Notes: generated by a model from the letters alone, not told the origin. 13,561 nucleotides of DNA from DATNFP01 sp035606335 (GCA_035606335.1 DATNFP010000144.1:1-13561), one strand, 5' to 3'. Numbered from the stretch's first letter, positions 1-7,959 are shown. Program-made: numbers and translations.

Positions 1-1
1 C

Positions 2-328
2 AGAATGGCCGTACCGGGTATTCGCGGTGTAGTTACGGGCAAATGGGAAACTGCCGAAGGTGCAGATATTTTCAACGGCGTTGCAATGCCTGCTACCCGC
101 AAAGAAGTACTGCAGCTTTGGGATAATGTAACCAAAGAAATAGATACATTTTGGCCTCAAATTCCAGCTCAGCACTTTCAGGATGTAGAAGTTGCTTTCG
201 GACAATGGGAAAACCCGATCTATTCTACTATTTTTTATTTTATTGATAATGAAATTCATCATAGAGGACAGGGATATGTATATCTCCGTGCCTTAGGGAT
301 AGAACCACCTCATTTCTACGAACGCTAA
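2..328 (+). CDS. DinB-family protein, 5'-truncated by the window edge
   Basis: About 108 residues of the C-terminal part are visible and the frame stays open to the window edge. The ATG at 5 is therefore probably internal: DinB/YfiT-like proteins are usually 150-170 residues. The C-terminal part has the family signature: a helix with paired histidines and Arg-Gly-Gln (HHRGQ, residues about 85-89 from the ATG at 5), then YLRALGIEPPHF. In this family such histidines belong to a metal-binding His triad on a four-helix bundle. Family members range from damage-inducible proteins of unknown role to thiol-dependent S-transferases, so the reaction here cannot be named. The gene ends with TAA at 326-328 and is followed by a 10-bp hairpin at 351-386. 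No signal peptide or membrane segment is visible, so it is probably cytoplasmic. The family call is fairly secure; the substrate is unknown. Confidence 0.85.
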   Translation, partial: RMAVPGIRGVVTGKWETAEGADIFNGVAMPATRKEVLQLWDNVTKEIDTFWPQIPAQHFQDVEVAFGQWENPIYSTIFYFIDNEIHHRGQGYVYLRALGIEPPHFYER

Positions 329-350
329 TCTGGCTTAGAAAGATTGTTAA

Positions 351-386
351 GTATGATCCCTGCAATAAATATTGTTGGGATCATGC
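351..386 (+). other. Inverted repeat / RNA hairpin downstream of the DinB-family gene
   Basis: GTATGATCCC (351-360) pairs with GGGATCATGC (377-386) over 10 positions, one of them G-U. Within the 16-nt loop, CAAT (363-366) can pair with ATTG (371-374). No good T-run follows, so it is not a textbook intrinsic terminator, although it may protect or end the upstream transcript. Its 3' arm overlaps the 5' arm of the next inverted repeat at 383, so the two structures exclude each other. Confidence 0.5.
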
Positions 387-418
387 TATTATATGTTTGT
401 GGCAACACCGAATAGCAT
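383..418 (+). other. Inverted repeat, alternative to the preceding hairpin
   Basis: ATGCTATT (383-390) and AATAGCAT (411-418) are perfect 8-bp complements separated by 20 nt. The left arm shares 383-386 with the right arm of the hairpin at 351-386, so an RNA can form only one of them fully. No function can be assigned from sequence. Confidence 0.4.
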
Positions 419-422
419 ATTG

Positions 423-448
423 AGAAATTTTTGTTTTAAAAAATTTCT
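423..448 (+). terminator. AT-rich perfect inverted repeat, possible weak terminator
   Basis: AGAAATTTTT (423-432) and AAAAATTTCT (439-448) are perfect 10-bp complements with a 6-nt loop, followed by TATATTTTC. The stem is nearly all A-T, so as RNA it is weak. It could be a bidirectional terminator, a protein-binding palindrome, or a chance product of AT-rich DNA. Confidence 0.3.
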
Positions 449-481
449 TATATTTTCAATAAAGAAAATTTTATTTTAGCT

Positions 482-512
482 GATTGGGAATTTGCCCAAT
501 CATCTTATTTTT
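482..512 (+). promoter_or_regulatory. Hairpin plus T-run just upstream of the 80-residue ORF
   Basis: GATTGGG (482-488) and CCCAATC (495-501) form a perfect 7-bp stem with a 6-nt loop, followed by ATCTTATTTTT ending at 512. This has the shape of an intrinsic terminator and lies only 4 nt before the chosen ATG at 517. It may end upstream transcription, attenuate the downstream gene, or affect initiation at 517. It also argues against the TTG at 484 as the start, because that would place the hairpin inside the coding region. Confidence 0.45.
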
Positions 513-516
513 GAAA

Positions 517-759
517 ATGAATTACCCCGAAATAACACAAGACGACTTATTCGATTTAGGCTTTGAACCTTTTGTGAGCGAAAACTCTAAATCAATGGAT
601 TATATACATCAGGAACTTGGTATCAAGCTATGGAAAGGGATGTTTAATCCTAACCCTGAATCAAGGTTCTGGAAATGCGGCTATGGAAAAGACAAGATTC
701 AGTTTGAGTCTCTGGAGCAGCTAAAAGAATATATGGCATCTGTTGCTGCTGCCAAATAA
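517..759 (+). CDS. Hypothetical 80-residue protein
   Basis: I do not recognise this protein. I chose the ATG at 517; an in-frame TTG at 484 would add 11 residues encoded by a hairpin (482-501). The protein is 80 residues, rich in acidic and aromatic residues, with no signal peptide or transmembrane segment, so it is probably cytoplasmic. The N-terminus reads MNYPEITQDDLFDLGFEPF. The middle contains a short aromatic, strand-like section (LWKGMFNPNPESRFWKCGYG) and the C-terminus an amphipathic helix (SLEQLKEYMASV) ending in an Ala-rich tail. The pattern 'D-L-x-x-L-G-F' followed by a strand that restates a quantity resembles small phage- or Bacteroidota-type proteins of unknown role, but this is only an impression. 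It stands alone: the next gene starts 397 bp downstream. Coding status is supported by ordinary amino-acid composition and a plausible ATG after an A-rich leader. Confidence 0.6.
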   Translation: MNYPEITQDDLFDLGFEPFVSENSKSMDYIHQELGIKLWKGMFNPNPESRFWKCGYGKDKIQFESLEQLKEYMASVAAAK

Positions 760-1156
760 TGATCTCTTTTACTTTCTTAATATATCCTATGCGTGATCCG
801 GACTAAATAATCCGTAATAGTGGTATTATAAGATGCATGTTACGTTTTTCTAAAATATGCATTATTTATATGATGTGTATATCCTTCAATTACTTAGCAA
901 ATAGTACTTTTAATACTACAACAACCTACAACTTTCTCCTTTCGTTAAGTAATCGGCCTCATTTATAAACAATCGGTTGATTATAACTTAATTACAGCCA
1001 TCCCCCACAATATTCGTTTCCTGCCATTTTTTTAATAGTCGCACCTCATTTTCACACACTTACGAGTAAAATATCACTGTTCACCAATTTGCGCGCTTGC
1101 CACATAATTCGCAGATTAATTTTAATCCCTAAATATGTTTTTATTAAAACCTCTAT
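760..1156. other. Non-coding spacer, 397 bp
   Basis: No ORF worth calling was seen on either strand, and no tRNA. It probably holds the 3' end of the small gene at 517-759 and the promoter/leader of the giant secreted protein. The best -7-like match is TATGTTTT at 1134-1141 (one mismatch to TAnnTTTG), 16 bp before the ATG at 1157, with no TTG at the expected distance upstream. The region also contains the inverted repeat listed at 889-953. Confidence 0.5.
889..953 (+). other. Possible structured element with nested stems
   Basis: ATTACTTAGC (889-898) can pair with GTTAAGTAAT (944-953) over 10 positions, including one G-U pair. The intervening 45 nt contain a second small stem, TAGTA/TACTA. 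It lies about 200 bp before the start of the giant protein gene. It could be a leader structure, a 3'-end structure or chance. Confidence 0.25.
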
Positions 1157-4100
1157 ATGCATAAATTTTATAAACTATTTGTTTTAGCATTTAGCTTACT
1201 AGTTTGCTATTCTTCTGGCGCTCAGTCGGTATTGAATCCGGCTGATACACTTGTCACTTATGACAAAACCCATCCTCCTACGCAGCCTACATTTGGCCAG
1301 ATCGGCAAATGGGTAAGGACAGTTCGCATGAGCTGGAACACCAGTGAATATAAAGCCTATATATATAAGGGATGCGCCTTCAGGCTTCACTATCCAAAAA
1401 CCTACAATCCTACCGCTAATGATGGGAAAAAATACCCGATGATCATTATGTTTCATGGATTAGGTGAAGCAGGTGCGATCACTGATAATGAATTACAATT
1501 ATTACACGGCGGCCAGCAACACCAGGCCGCAGTGGATAACGGCGTTTTTGATGGTTATGTGCTTTTTATGCAAAGCCAGGGTTTTTGGGGTACAGGTCAG
1601 TACCAATACTTGACTGAGATCATTAATTACATGATTGCCAATAATAAACTAGATCCTTATCGTGTAAGTGCGAATGGGTTATCTGCTGGTGGACAAGGAA
1701 CATGGGAAATGTTATTCAATCACCCAACATATATAGCCTCTGAAGTGCCACAATCATGGAGTGAAATTGGCTATAAGGATACAAGCATTATTAATACTGT
1801 AAAGTTCACCCCGATTTGGAACTTCCAGGGTGGCCTGGATGGTGCGCCTGCTCCGTCTACTTCTGAGCAGGTTAGAGATGCCATGTTAGCTGCCGGTGGC
1901 AATTTTTTATATACACTGTTCCCTACACAGGGACACGATACCTGGGATAGTGCTTACCTGGAGCCGGACTTTTTCCCCTTTATGAACAGGGCATATATGT
2001 CTAATCCATGGCCTTTATTTGGTAGAACTGCTTTTTGTCCGGGGGATCCCATAAATGTTACAATCGGTGTAGTAAGAGGAATGAAAGCTTACCAATGGAA
2101 AAAAGATAGTACTGTTATTACAGGTGACACAACAAATACGATCATTGCCACGCAAGCAGGCGCTTATTATGCAAGGGTGAAAAGGGATACAATATGGTCA
2201 GACTGGTCGCATACCCCTGTGGTTATTAGCATTAAGACTCCAACAATTACTCCACCCATTACTGTTTCCGGTGTCATGAGTGATGTGATTCCTGCATCGG
2301 ATGGCAAAAATTATGTAACACTACAGGTACCAAACAATGGCTATATAAGTTATGTATGGAAAAAAGTAGGCAAAGACAGTGTTATGGGGACACAAAGAAC
2401 CTTAACTGTAAATCAGCCGGGGAGTTATATAGTATCTGTTAATGAACAGTTTGGTTGTTCCAGTGTTTTCTCGCCACCATTCGCTGTGGTAAATGCCAAT
2501 GGTACTAATCCCCCATCTGCTGCTACTAATCTTGTAGCAACACCTCTTTCTTTTACTCAAATTGAATTGGACTGGGCAAGAAATCCCAAACCAGTAAATA
2601 GCGAAACAGGTTTTGAAATTTATCGTGCTGGTGCTTCTTCAGGTCCTTATACCTATATAGGAGAAGTTCCTGCCGACACAGTAACTTATATAGATACAGC
2701 TCTTACCCCTAATGTAAAATATTATTACGCTGTAAGAGCCGTAGATAGTACTGCTGCTGCTGCTCTTTCTAACCAGGCAAGTGCAACTACACAGTCTGAC
2801 AAAACTCCGCCTACTCCTCCTGATAGCTTGACGGTTGTAAGTACCACTGAAAGTTCTATTACTCTTAAATGGAAAGCTTCTACCGATAATGTAGGAGTTT
2901 ACAGGTATGATATATATATAAATGGCGCTAAGAGCTATACTACCGATACAACTTCATTCATTGTTAGCGGATTGCCTGCTCACCAGGGATTTGCTTTCTA
3001 TGTTAAGGCGAGAGATATAAGCGGTAACGTTTCCACTCAAAGCAACCAGGTAAATGCAGCAAGTATAATGACGGGCCTGCATTACAAATACTATGAAGGT
3101 AGCTGGAGCAAGCTGCCTGACTTTAGTACACTTACTCCTATTAAACAAGGCGTAGCCCATGATCTCACTTTAACAGTTGCTAATAAGACTACTAATTTCG
3201 GGATGCTTTGGGAAGGATATATCTATGTGCCCGTTACAGGTTCATACAAGATCGAAACCTATTCTGATGATGGAAGCAAGCTATGGTTATCAACATACAA
3301 CGCATCTTCCACTCCGGTAGCAAATAACGATGGAGCACACGGTGCTACTTATGCCGGTACTACAGTTACATTAACAGCCGGTGTTTACCCCATTTCTATC
3401 GCCTATTTCCAGGGATCTGGTGGTGATACTCTGGCAGCATTCTGGACTAATTCAACTGTATTTGGTACAACCACCAGACAAAAAATTGCACCCCAATATT
3501 ATACAGAAGGCCATACTTATGGCCCGGTGCCTGCAGCGCCTTCAACTGTCGCAGCAACCGCAACTGCTTACAACAAGGTTAACGTTTCCTGGACAGATAA
3601 CAGTACAAACGAGACTGGATTTGAAATTTATCGTGCTACAAGTCTTGCGGGAAAGTATAGCATCGTAAATACTACAGCTGCCGGTTCAACTTCTTTTACA
3701 GATACTACTGTAGCCGCTTCTACTACTTATTATTATAAGGTACAGGCTATCAATAATAATGGTGGTTCAGGATACGACCCCATATCAGTTGGTTTATTGA
3801 ACTATTCTTATTATCAGGGTTCCTGGACTAAGCTTCCAAATTTTAGCACACTTACACCGGTTTCAACAGGAACTATTAATAATTTCTTGCTAACTCCTAC
3901 AAAAGTAACAACCAATTATGGGTTCGTTTATTCCGGCATGATAAATATTCCTGCAACAGGAAGCTATACTTTCTACACAAGTTCTCGTGATGGAAGTGAT
4001 TTATATATAAATGGAATGGCTGCTTCTAACCTGGTAGTCAACAATGATGGCGTACATAGTGCTACGGAAAAATCAGGCACTATTACCTTATCAAAGGGTT

Positions 4101-7100
4101 CTTATCCAATATATGTTACATTCTTCCACGCCGCTACAGGAACTGCCTCTCTTACGGTTAGTTACAAAGGACCAACTATATCCAAAATAGCGATCCCTGA
4201 TACAGCGTTCATGAATAAAAATGCTATTGCTACTACTCCTACATTACCGGCTGCTCCGGGAACGCCGACAAGCTTCTTAGCTACAGCGTCATCTTCATCC
4301 ATAGTCAATCAGACCTGGAATAACGTTGCAGCTGCAACCAGCTACCAGATATACAGATCAGTAGGGGACGCAACGAAGTATAGGCCATTAGCTACATTAC
4401 CGGCCGGCTCAACATCTTACTCAGACACTTCTTTATTTGGCAATGTCAATTACTATTACAAAATAACCTGTAGTAATGCCGGTGGCACTTCAGGTTCGGC
4501 TGTCGATTCTGCAAGGACTAAAGATAATCGTCCGGTGATTGTGAAAGTTGCTCCGCGCCTCAACGCTCAGTACAACACTACAACCACTATTCCTTTCAGC
4601 GCTACAGATGCTGATGGTGATGCACTTGCATTTACTATACAGAATAAACCTGCATTCGGAACTTTTGTTGACAATGGTAATCAAACTGCCACTTTAACAT
4701 TAAATCCGGATTCTACAATGGCAGGATATTACAGCAATATAAAAGTTGTTGTAAGCGATAACAACGGTGGATACGATTCTACAACATTCAATCTTGTTGT
4801 AAATAACCACACTAATCCTACTATTGATAGCATACCTAATTATACATTAAATGAGAATGACACATTGAGCATTCCATTAACTGGCCATGAAATAGGCTCT
4901 TCTGACAGCATGAGCTGGACAATTATCAACTTACCAAATAGCAATACTGTAACAGCTGTTTCAAATGGTGTGAACACTTTGTTCCTGCATCCTACTTATG
5001 CTGCTGCCGGCACTTATAATGTACAGGTAAGTGTAAGTGATACAGATGGTGGTTATGCTACAAGACAATTCACAATTACTGTTAACTACAAAAATCCAAA
5101 TACTATAGTTTACACTCGTTTCTATGGTGGAGATGCTGGTAGTGCGCCCTGGAATACTATAACTGGTCTTACCAGCACTGGCTTCACAGACGCCAACGGC
5201 AACTCCACAACTATGGGTCTTACATTAAATACATGGTGGTATGCTTCATACAATGGTGGGCCTAACACTGGTAGCAATTCAGGTGTATATCCTGACTTTG
5301 TACTGGAAGATTACTATTACTTCGGCATATTCGGTGGCCCTGATACTGTTAATGCTTCGGTTACAGGTTTAGACACTACAAAACTGTACAACATTACCTT
5401 CTACGCAGGTAGTGTATGGGGAGGCGCATCAGATAATGGTACTACTTCTTTCAGAGTAGGCAATCAAACAGTATCTCAGGAAGTACAAAACAATACCCAG
5501 AATACACTTACTATAAGTGATATCAAACCTGATGCAACAGGTAATATTTCGTTTACTATGGGCAAAGTAGGTGCAACTACTCCTGTAGGTTACCTCAATG
5601 CGCTGGTAATTACACAATTATACGATGATGGCACTACACCTTTGGCTCCTACATCTCTCAATGCTTCACTAGTATCTCAGGGAGCACAATTATCCTGGAC
5701 TGATGTCGCTTACAATGCTACAGGTTATCAGGTTTATCGCTCTACATCAGCTACCGGAACATTTAGTCTTGTAGGCACTACTTCATCTAATGCCAGCAGC
5801 TACATCGATACTACGGTAGGCGGCAATACTCAATATTACTACGAAGTTGCTGCTGTAAATACTCATGGATCTTCTCCTTATTCAAATATGGTTAGCGTTA
5901 CAACTGCCGATAGGATACCAAAGATCAATCCTATTAGCACGTTGGTATTGAAGAACAATCAGTCAGCAACTATAAGTATATCAGCTGTAGATGATCCGAC
6001 AGATCATATTACACTATCTGCCACAAATCTTCCTCCTTTCGCTACACTCGTGGATAGCGGAGATGGTAACGGTACTATTATTGTTACACCGGCTCTTGGA
6101 AGCACTGGATATTATCAGGGTATTGTTGTTACTGCAACCGACAACAGCGATTCAAGCAGCTCAACAAGTTTTGACATCTCAGTTGTTGATAAGGATGTAA
6201 CTTCTGTTTATCTCAATTTCTCAGACGGAACTATGGCTAATAAACCATGGAACAATCTGGCAGCATGGCCATTTGCAGGTACATCATTTACTAACCTGCT
6301 TGACGACGGAAATAATAATTCAGGTTTAACAGTTACGTTTACAAACGGCTTCCAGGGTGTTGTGGCATCCGGTATGCGCCCACGCAACGGTCACGCTATA
6401 TATTCTGAAGCAGTAATGCGCCCCGGTGAGTTTGAAGGAACAACCACAACAGATACTATCAAAGTTGCAGGTCTGACAGCAGGTAAAAAATACAATTTTG
6501 TATTCTTCAATAGCCATGATGATGGATTGAATGGCCTCACATACTTTACTATGGGTAGCCAGAAAGTATCTCTGAACGCTACATACAACATCAACAAAAC
6601 AGTAGAGATAAATGGTATCGTTCCTGATGCAAGTGGCAATGCATATATAGCTATAGCAAAAGATGCAAAAGCCGACTATGCATTTATAACCTCTCTTATT
6701 ATCGAGAGCTACGACAGTTCATTGAATCTGTTAGGTCCGTTGGGCTTGACTGTTACGAATACTACGCGTACCACAGCATCGATGCAATGGCAGGATAGAT
6801 CTACTAGCGAAACAGGTTTTGAAGTATGGAGAGCAAACGATAGCGTTAGCACTTATACTTTAGTAAAAACTTTAGCTGCAGGAACCACATCTTATACAGA
6901 TACAGGCTTAAGCCCCGATAGGACATACTTCTACACGGTACGTGCTGTAAATAGCACGACAGCTTTAACCTCCAGCTATAGCAACCCGGTTGCTGCAACT
7001 ACGCTTGCCTACAGTGTCTATGTTAATTTCACATTATCAAACAATGCTCCTGCCCCATGGAACAATCTGGATCAGGTGCCACAACCCGGACTTACATGGA

Positions 7101-7909
7101 GTAATTTCAATGATGATCTGGGCAATGTTTCCAGTGTTGGCATGTCATTAACAGATATTTGGGCTGGATTATATAGCGCCGGTATGAACCCGGGCAATAA
7201 CTCAGGTGTTTATCCTGATACAGTACTAATAGATAGCTATGGCCTGTTCCCAGGTGGTGTTGGTGGTTTCCAGGTTAATAACCTCGATATGGCGATGCAG
7301 TATAATCTTACATTCTTCGCCAGCTCACAGGCTTATGGAGATGTTAATACTGCCTATATAGTTAATAGCGCTACAGCACTTTCCAATGCTCCATTGCTCA
7401 ATACTTCACTCAACACTTTTGGAACACTTACTGTATATGGAGTACAACCTGATGGCGATGGTAACATTAATGTTACCGTAATGCCAGGCACTTTAACTTC
7501 ACAGTTTGGATTGATAGGTACATTGGTTCTCCAGGGATATTATCCTCCTGCATCAAGCAACATACCTTCTACACCAGGGTCTAGACCTTCTGGTGCTAAG
7601 CAATCACTTGCAAGTTCTGGCATAACAATAAATTCAGACGGTCTTGTTAGTGCATACCCCAATCCATTCACAGATCATTTTACATTGTCTTTGGCTAATC
7701 TGCAAAAAGGTAACAATAAAGTACAGGTTGCAGTATACGACATAACAGGTCGCATGGTTTACAAAAATGAATACGACGATCTGAATGCCGGTAACAATAA
7801 TATCAGGATCGATGCAAACAAAAACTTCGACAAACCTGGAATATACCTTGTTAAAGTATTCTTCAAAGGCACAGGCACTTCAAGCGTAATGAAGCTGATC
7901 AAAGAATAA
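1157..7909 (+). CDS. Giant T9SS-secreted multidomain protein with N-terminal esterase-like alpha/beta hydrolase
   Basis: 2250 residues, predicted extracellular or surface-attached. A signal peptide covers residues 1-22/23 (cleavage near GAQ-S). Residues about 65-285 are an alpha/beta-hydrolase domain like the PHB-depolymerase/esterase families: MIIMFHGLG, nucleophile elbow GLSAGG (Ser176), GGLDG (Asp228) and GHDTW (His260), so the triad looks intact. Then come two Ig-like domains (286-449), FN3 (452-548), FN3 (549-637), PA14-like (about 640-785), FN3 (789-877), PA14-like (about 879-1025), FN3 (1032-1123), two Ig/cadherin-like (1124-1310), unassigned module A1 (1318-1488), FN3 (1493-1585), Ig-like (1586-1678), A2 (1684-1852), FN3 (1854-1951), A3 (1954-2128), a Ser/Pro linker, and a type A T9SS sorting domain (about 2160-2250; AYPNPF at 2166-2171). 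PA14 and jelly-roll-like modules suggest glycan binding and a polysaccharide-linked ester as substrate, which is inference. A terminator at 7927-7959 ends the transcript. Confidence 0.93.
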   Translation: MHKFYKLFVLAFSLLVCYSSGAQSVLNPADTLVTYDKTHPPTQPTFGQIGKWVRTVRMSWNTSEYKAYIYKGCAFRLHYPKTYNPTANDGKKYPMIIMFHGLGEAGAITDNELQLLHGGQQHQAAVDNGVFDGYVLFMQSQGFWGTGQYQYLTEIINYMIANNKLDPYRVSANGLSAGGQGTWEMLFNHPTYIASEVPQSWSEIGYKDTSIINTVKFTPIWNFQGGLDGAPAPSTSEQVRDAMLAAGGNFLYTLFPTQGHDTWDSAYLEPDFFPFMNRAYMSNPWPLFGRTAFCPGDPINVTIGVVRGMKAYQWKKDSTVITGDTTNTIIATQAGAYYARVKRDTIWSDWSHTPVVISIKTPTITPPITVSGVMSDVIPASDGKNYVTLQVPNNGYISYVWKKVGKDSVMGTQRTLTVNQPGSYIVSVNEQFGCSSVFSPPFAVVNANGTNPPSAATNLVATPLSFTQIELDWARNPKPVNSETGFEIYRAGASSGPYTYIGEVPADTVTYIDTALTPNVKYYYAVRAVDSTAAAALSNQASATTQSDKTPPTPPDSLTVVSTTESSITLKWKASTDNVGVYRYDIYINGAKSYTTDTTSFIVSGLPAHQGFAFYVKARDISGNVSTQSNQVNAASIMTGLHYKYYEGSWSKLPDFSTLTPIKQGVAHDLTLTVANKTTNFGMLWEGYIYVPVTGSYKIETYSDDGSKLWLSTYNASSTPVANNDGAHGATYAGTTVTLTAGVYPISIAYFQGSGGDTLAAFWTNSTVFGTTTRQKIAPQYYTEGHTYGPVPAAPSTVAATATAYNKVNVSWTDNSTNETGFEIYRATSLAGKYSIVNTTAAGSTSFTDTTVAASTTYYYKVQAINNNGGSGYDPISVGLLNYSYYQGSWTKLPNFSTLTPVSTGTINNFLLTPTKVTTNYGFVYSGMINIPATGSYTFYTSSRDGSDLYINGMAASNLVVNNDGVHSATEKSGTITLSKGSYPIYVTFFHAATGTASLTVSYKGPTISKIAIPDTAFMNKNAIATTPTLPAAPGTPTSFLATASSSSIVNQTWNNVAAATSYQIYRSVGDATKYRPLATLPAGSTSYSDTSLFGNVNYYYKITCSNAGGTSGSAVDSARTKDNRPVIVKVAPRLNAQYNTTTTIPFSATDADGDALAFTIQNKPAFGTFVDNGNQTATLTLNPDSTMAGYYSNIKVVVSDNNGGYDSTTFNLVVNNHTNPTIDSIPNYTLNENDTLSIPLTGHEIGSSDSMSWTIINLPNSNTVTAVSNGVNTLFLHPTYAAAGTYNVQVSVSDTDGGYATRQFTITVNYKNPNTIVYTRFYGGDAGSAPWNTITGLTSTGFTDANGNSTTMGLTLNTWWYASYNGGPNTGSNSGVYPDFVLEDYYYFGIFGGPDTVNASVTGLDTTKLYNITFYAGSVWGGASDNGTTSFRVGNQTVSQEVQNNTQNTLTISDIKPDATGNISFTMGKVGATTPVGYLNALVITQLYDDGTTPLAPTSLNASLVSQGAQLSWTDVAYNATGYQVYRSTSATGTFSLVGTTSSNASSYIDTTVGGNTQYYYEVAAVNTHGSSPYSNMVSVTTADRIPKINPISTLVLKNNQSATISISAVDDPTDHITLSATNLPPFATLVDSGDGNGTIIVTPALGSTGYYQGIVVTATDNSDSSSSTSFDISVVDKDVTSVYLNFSDGTMANKPWNNLAAWPFAGTSFTNLLDDGNNNSGLTVTFTNGFQGVVASGMRPRNGHAIYSEAVMRPGEFEGTTTTDTIKVAGLTAGKKYNFVFFNSHDDGLNGLTYFTMGSQKVSLNATYNINKTVEINGIVPDASGNAYIAIAKDAKADYAFITSLIIESYDSSLNLLGPLGLTVTNTTRTTASMQWQDRSTSETGFEVWRANDSVSTYTLVKTLAAGTTSYTDTGLSPDRTYFYTVRAVNSTTALTSSYSNPVAATTLAYSVYVNFTLSNNAPAPWNNLDQVPQPGLTWSNFNDDLGNVSSVGMSLTDIWAGLYSAGMNPGNNSGVYPDTVLIDSYGLFPGGVGGFQVNNLDMAMQYNLTFFASSQAYGDVNTAYIVNSATALSNAPLLNTSLNTFGTLTVYGVQPDGDGNINVTVMPGTLTSQFGLIGTLVLQGYYPPASSNIPSTPGSRPSGAKQSLASSGITINSDGLVSAYPNPFTDHFTLSLANLQKGNNKVQVAVYDITGRMVYKNEYDDLNAGNNNIRIDANKNFDKPGIYLVKVFFKGTGTSSVMKLIKE
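2612..3637 (+). repeat. 18-nt identical segment shared by two FN3 modules
   Basis: TTTGAAATTTATCGTGCT occurs at 2612-2629 and again at 3620-3637, each encoding FEIYRA in an FN3 domain (the ETGFEIYRA strand). Identity at silent positions suggests relatively recent duplication or gene conversion between FN3 modules. The coordinates span both copies. Confidence 0.7.
3074..3510 (+). other. PA14-like domain 1 of the giant protein
   Basis: Residues about 640-785. It opens GLHYKYYEGSW, continues with a GYIYVPVTGSYKIET strand and a DDGSKLWL motif, then VANNDGAHG. The DDGS turn is typical of PA14 beta-barrels that bind glycans through calcium. The second copy (about 3791-4235) has the same start pattern (GLLNYSYYQGSW, NFSTLTPV), but its motif reads RDGSDLYI. 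The first Asp of the DDGS pair is thus replaced by Arg, which may affect ligand binding. Confidence 0.7.
3791..4235 (+). other. PA14-like domain 2 of the giant protein
   Basis: Residues about 879-1026. It is homologous to the domain encoded at 3074-3510: both contain FSTLTP, a G-x-I-x-[VI]-P-x-TGSY strand, DGS, NNDG-x-H and a GxYPI strand. Its calcium-site-like pair is Arg-Asp (RDGSDLYING) instead of Asp-Asp. The pair arose by tandem duplication of an FN3-PA14 unit, since an FN3 domain precedes each copy. Confidence 0.65.
5108..5620 (+). repeat. Unassigned module A, copy 1 (residues 1318-1488)
   Basis: 171 residues. It shares with copies 2 and 3 an opening V-Y-x-x-F, an A-P-W-N motif about 10 residues later, a D-x-x-G-N turn, a hydrophobic Y-N-I-x-F-Y-A-G strand, a conserved I-x-P-D-A-x-G-N turn and a final L-V-I strand. 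NSGVYPD is shared with copy 3. The strand-rich, Gly/Asn-rich pattern looks like a beta-sandwich, possibly carbohydrate-binding. I cannot assign it to a named family. Confidence 0.7.
6206..6712 (+). repeat. Unassigned module A, copy 2 (residues 1684-1852)
   Basis: 169 residues. It opens VYLNFSDG, then KPWNNL, DDGNNNSG, YNFVFFNSHDDG, GIVPDASGNAYI and a final SLIIESY. It lacks the NSGVYPD motif of copies 1 and 3, reading HAIYSEAV instead. The DNA segment CCATGGAACAATCTGG (6245-6260) is identical to 7055-7070 in copy 3. Confidence 0.7.
7016..7540 (+). repeat. Unassigned module A, copy 3 (residues 1954-2128)
   Basis: 175 residues. It opens VYVNFTLS, then APWNNLDQ, DDLGN, GMNPGNNSGVYPD, YNLTFFASS, GVQPDGDGNINV and a final LVLQGY. 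It is the last module before the Ser/Pro linker and the T9SS sorting domain. It shares an identical 16-nt stretch with copy 2. Confidence 0.7.
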
Positions 7910-7926
7910 CATTTAAGTTTAGTTTT

Positions 7927-7959
7927 AAAAAAGGATCTCAAAATTGAGATCCTTTTTTT
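7927..7959 (+). terminator. Strong intrinsic terminator after the giant protein gene
   Basis: GGATCTCA (7933-7940) pairs with TGAGATCC (7945-7952) around a 4-nt loop. The stem is preceded by six A and followed by seven T, starting 17 bp after the stop codon. The A/T symmetry means it could also work on the opposite strand. It separates the giant gene from the lipoprotein gene downstream. Confidence 0.9.

Noticed and set aside
484..516. TTG start at 484 for the small hypothetical protein, adding 11 residues
   Set aside because: The added codons coincide with a perfect hairpin (482-501) and T-run, while the ATG at 517 is a normal start after an A-rich leader.
1199..7941. Short open frames in other frames inside the giant protein gene
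   Set aside because: The long frame is unbroken with recognisable domains from signal peptide to sorting domain; the others are explained by its repeat-rich composition.
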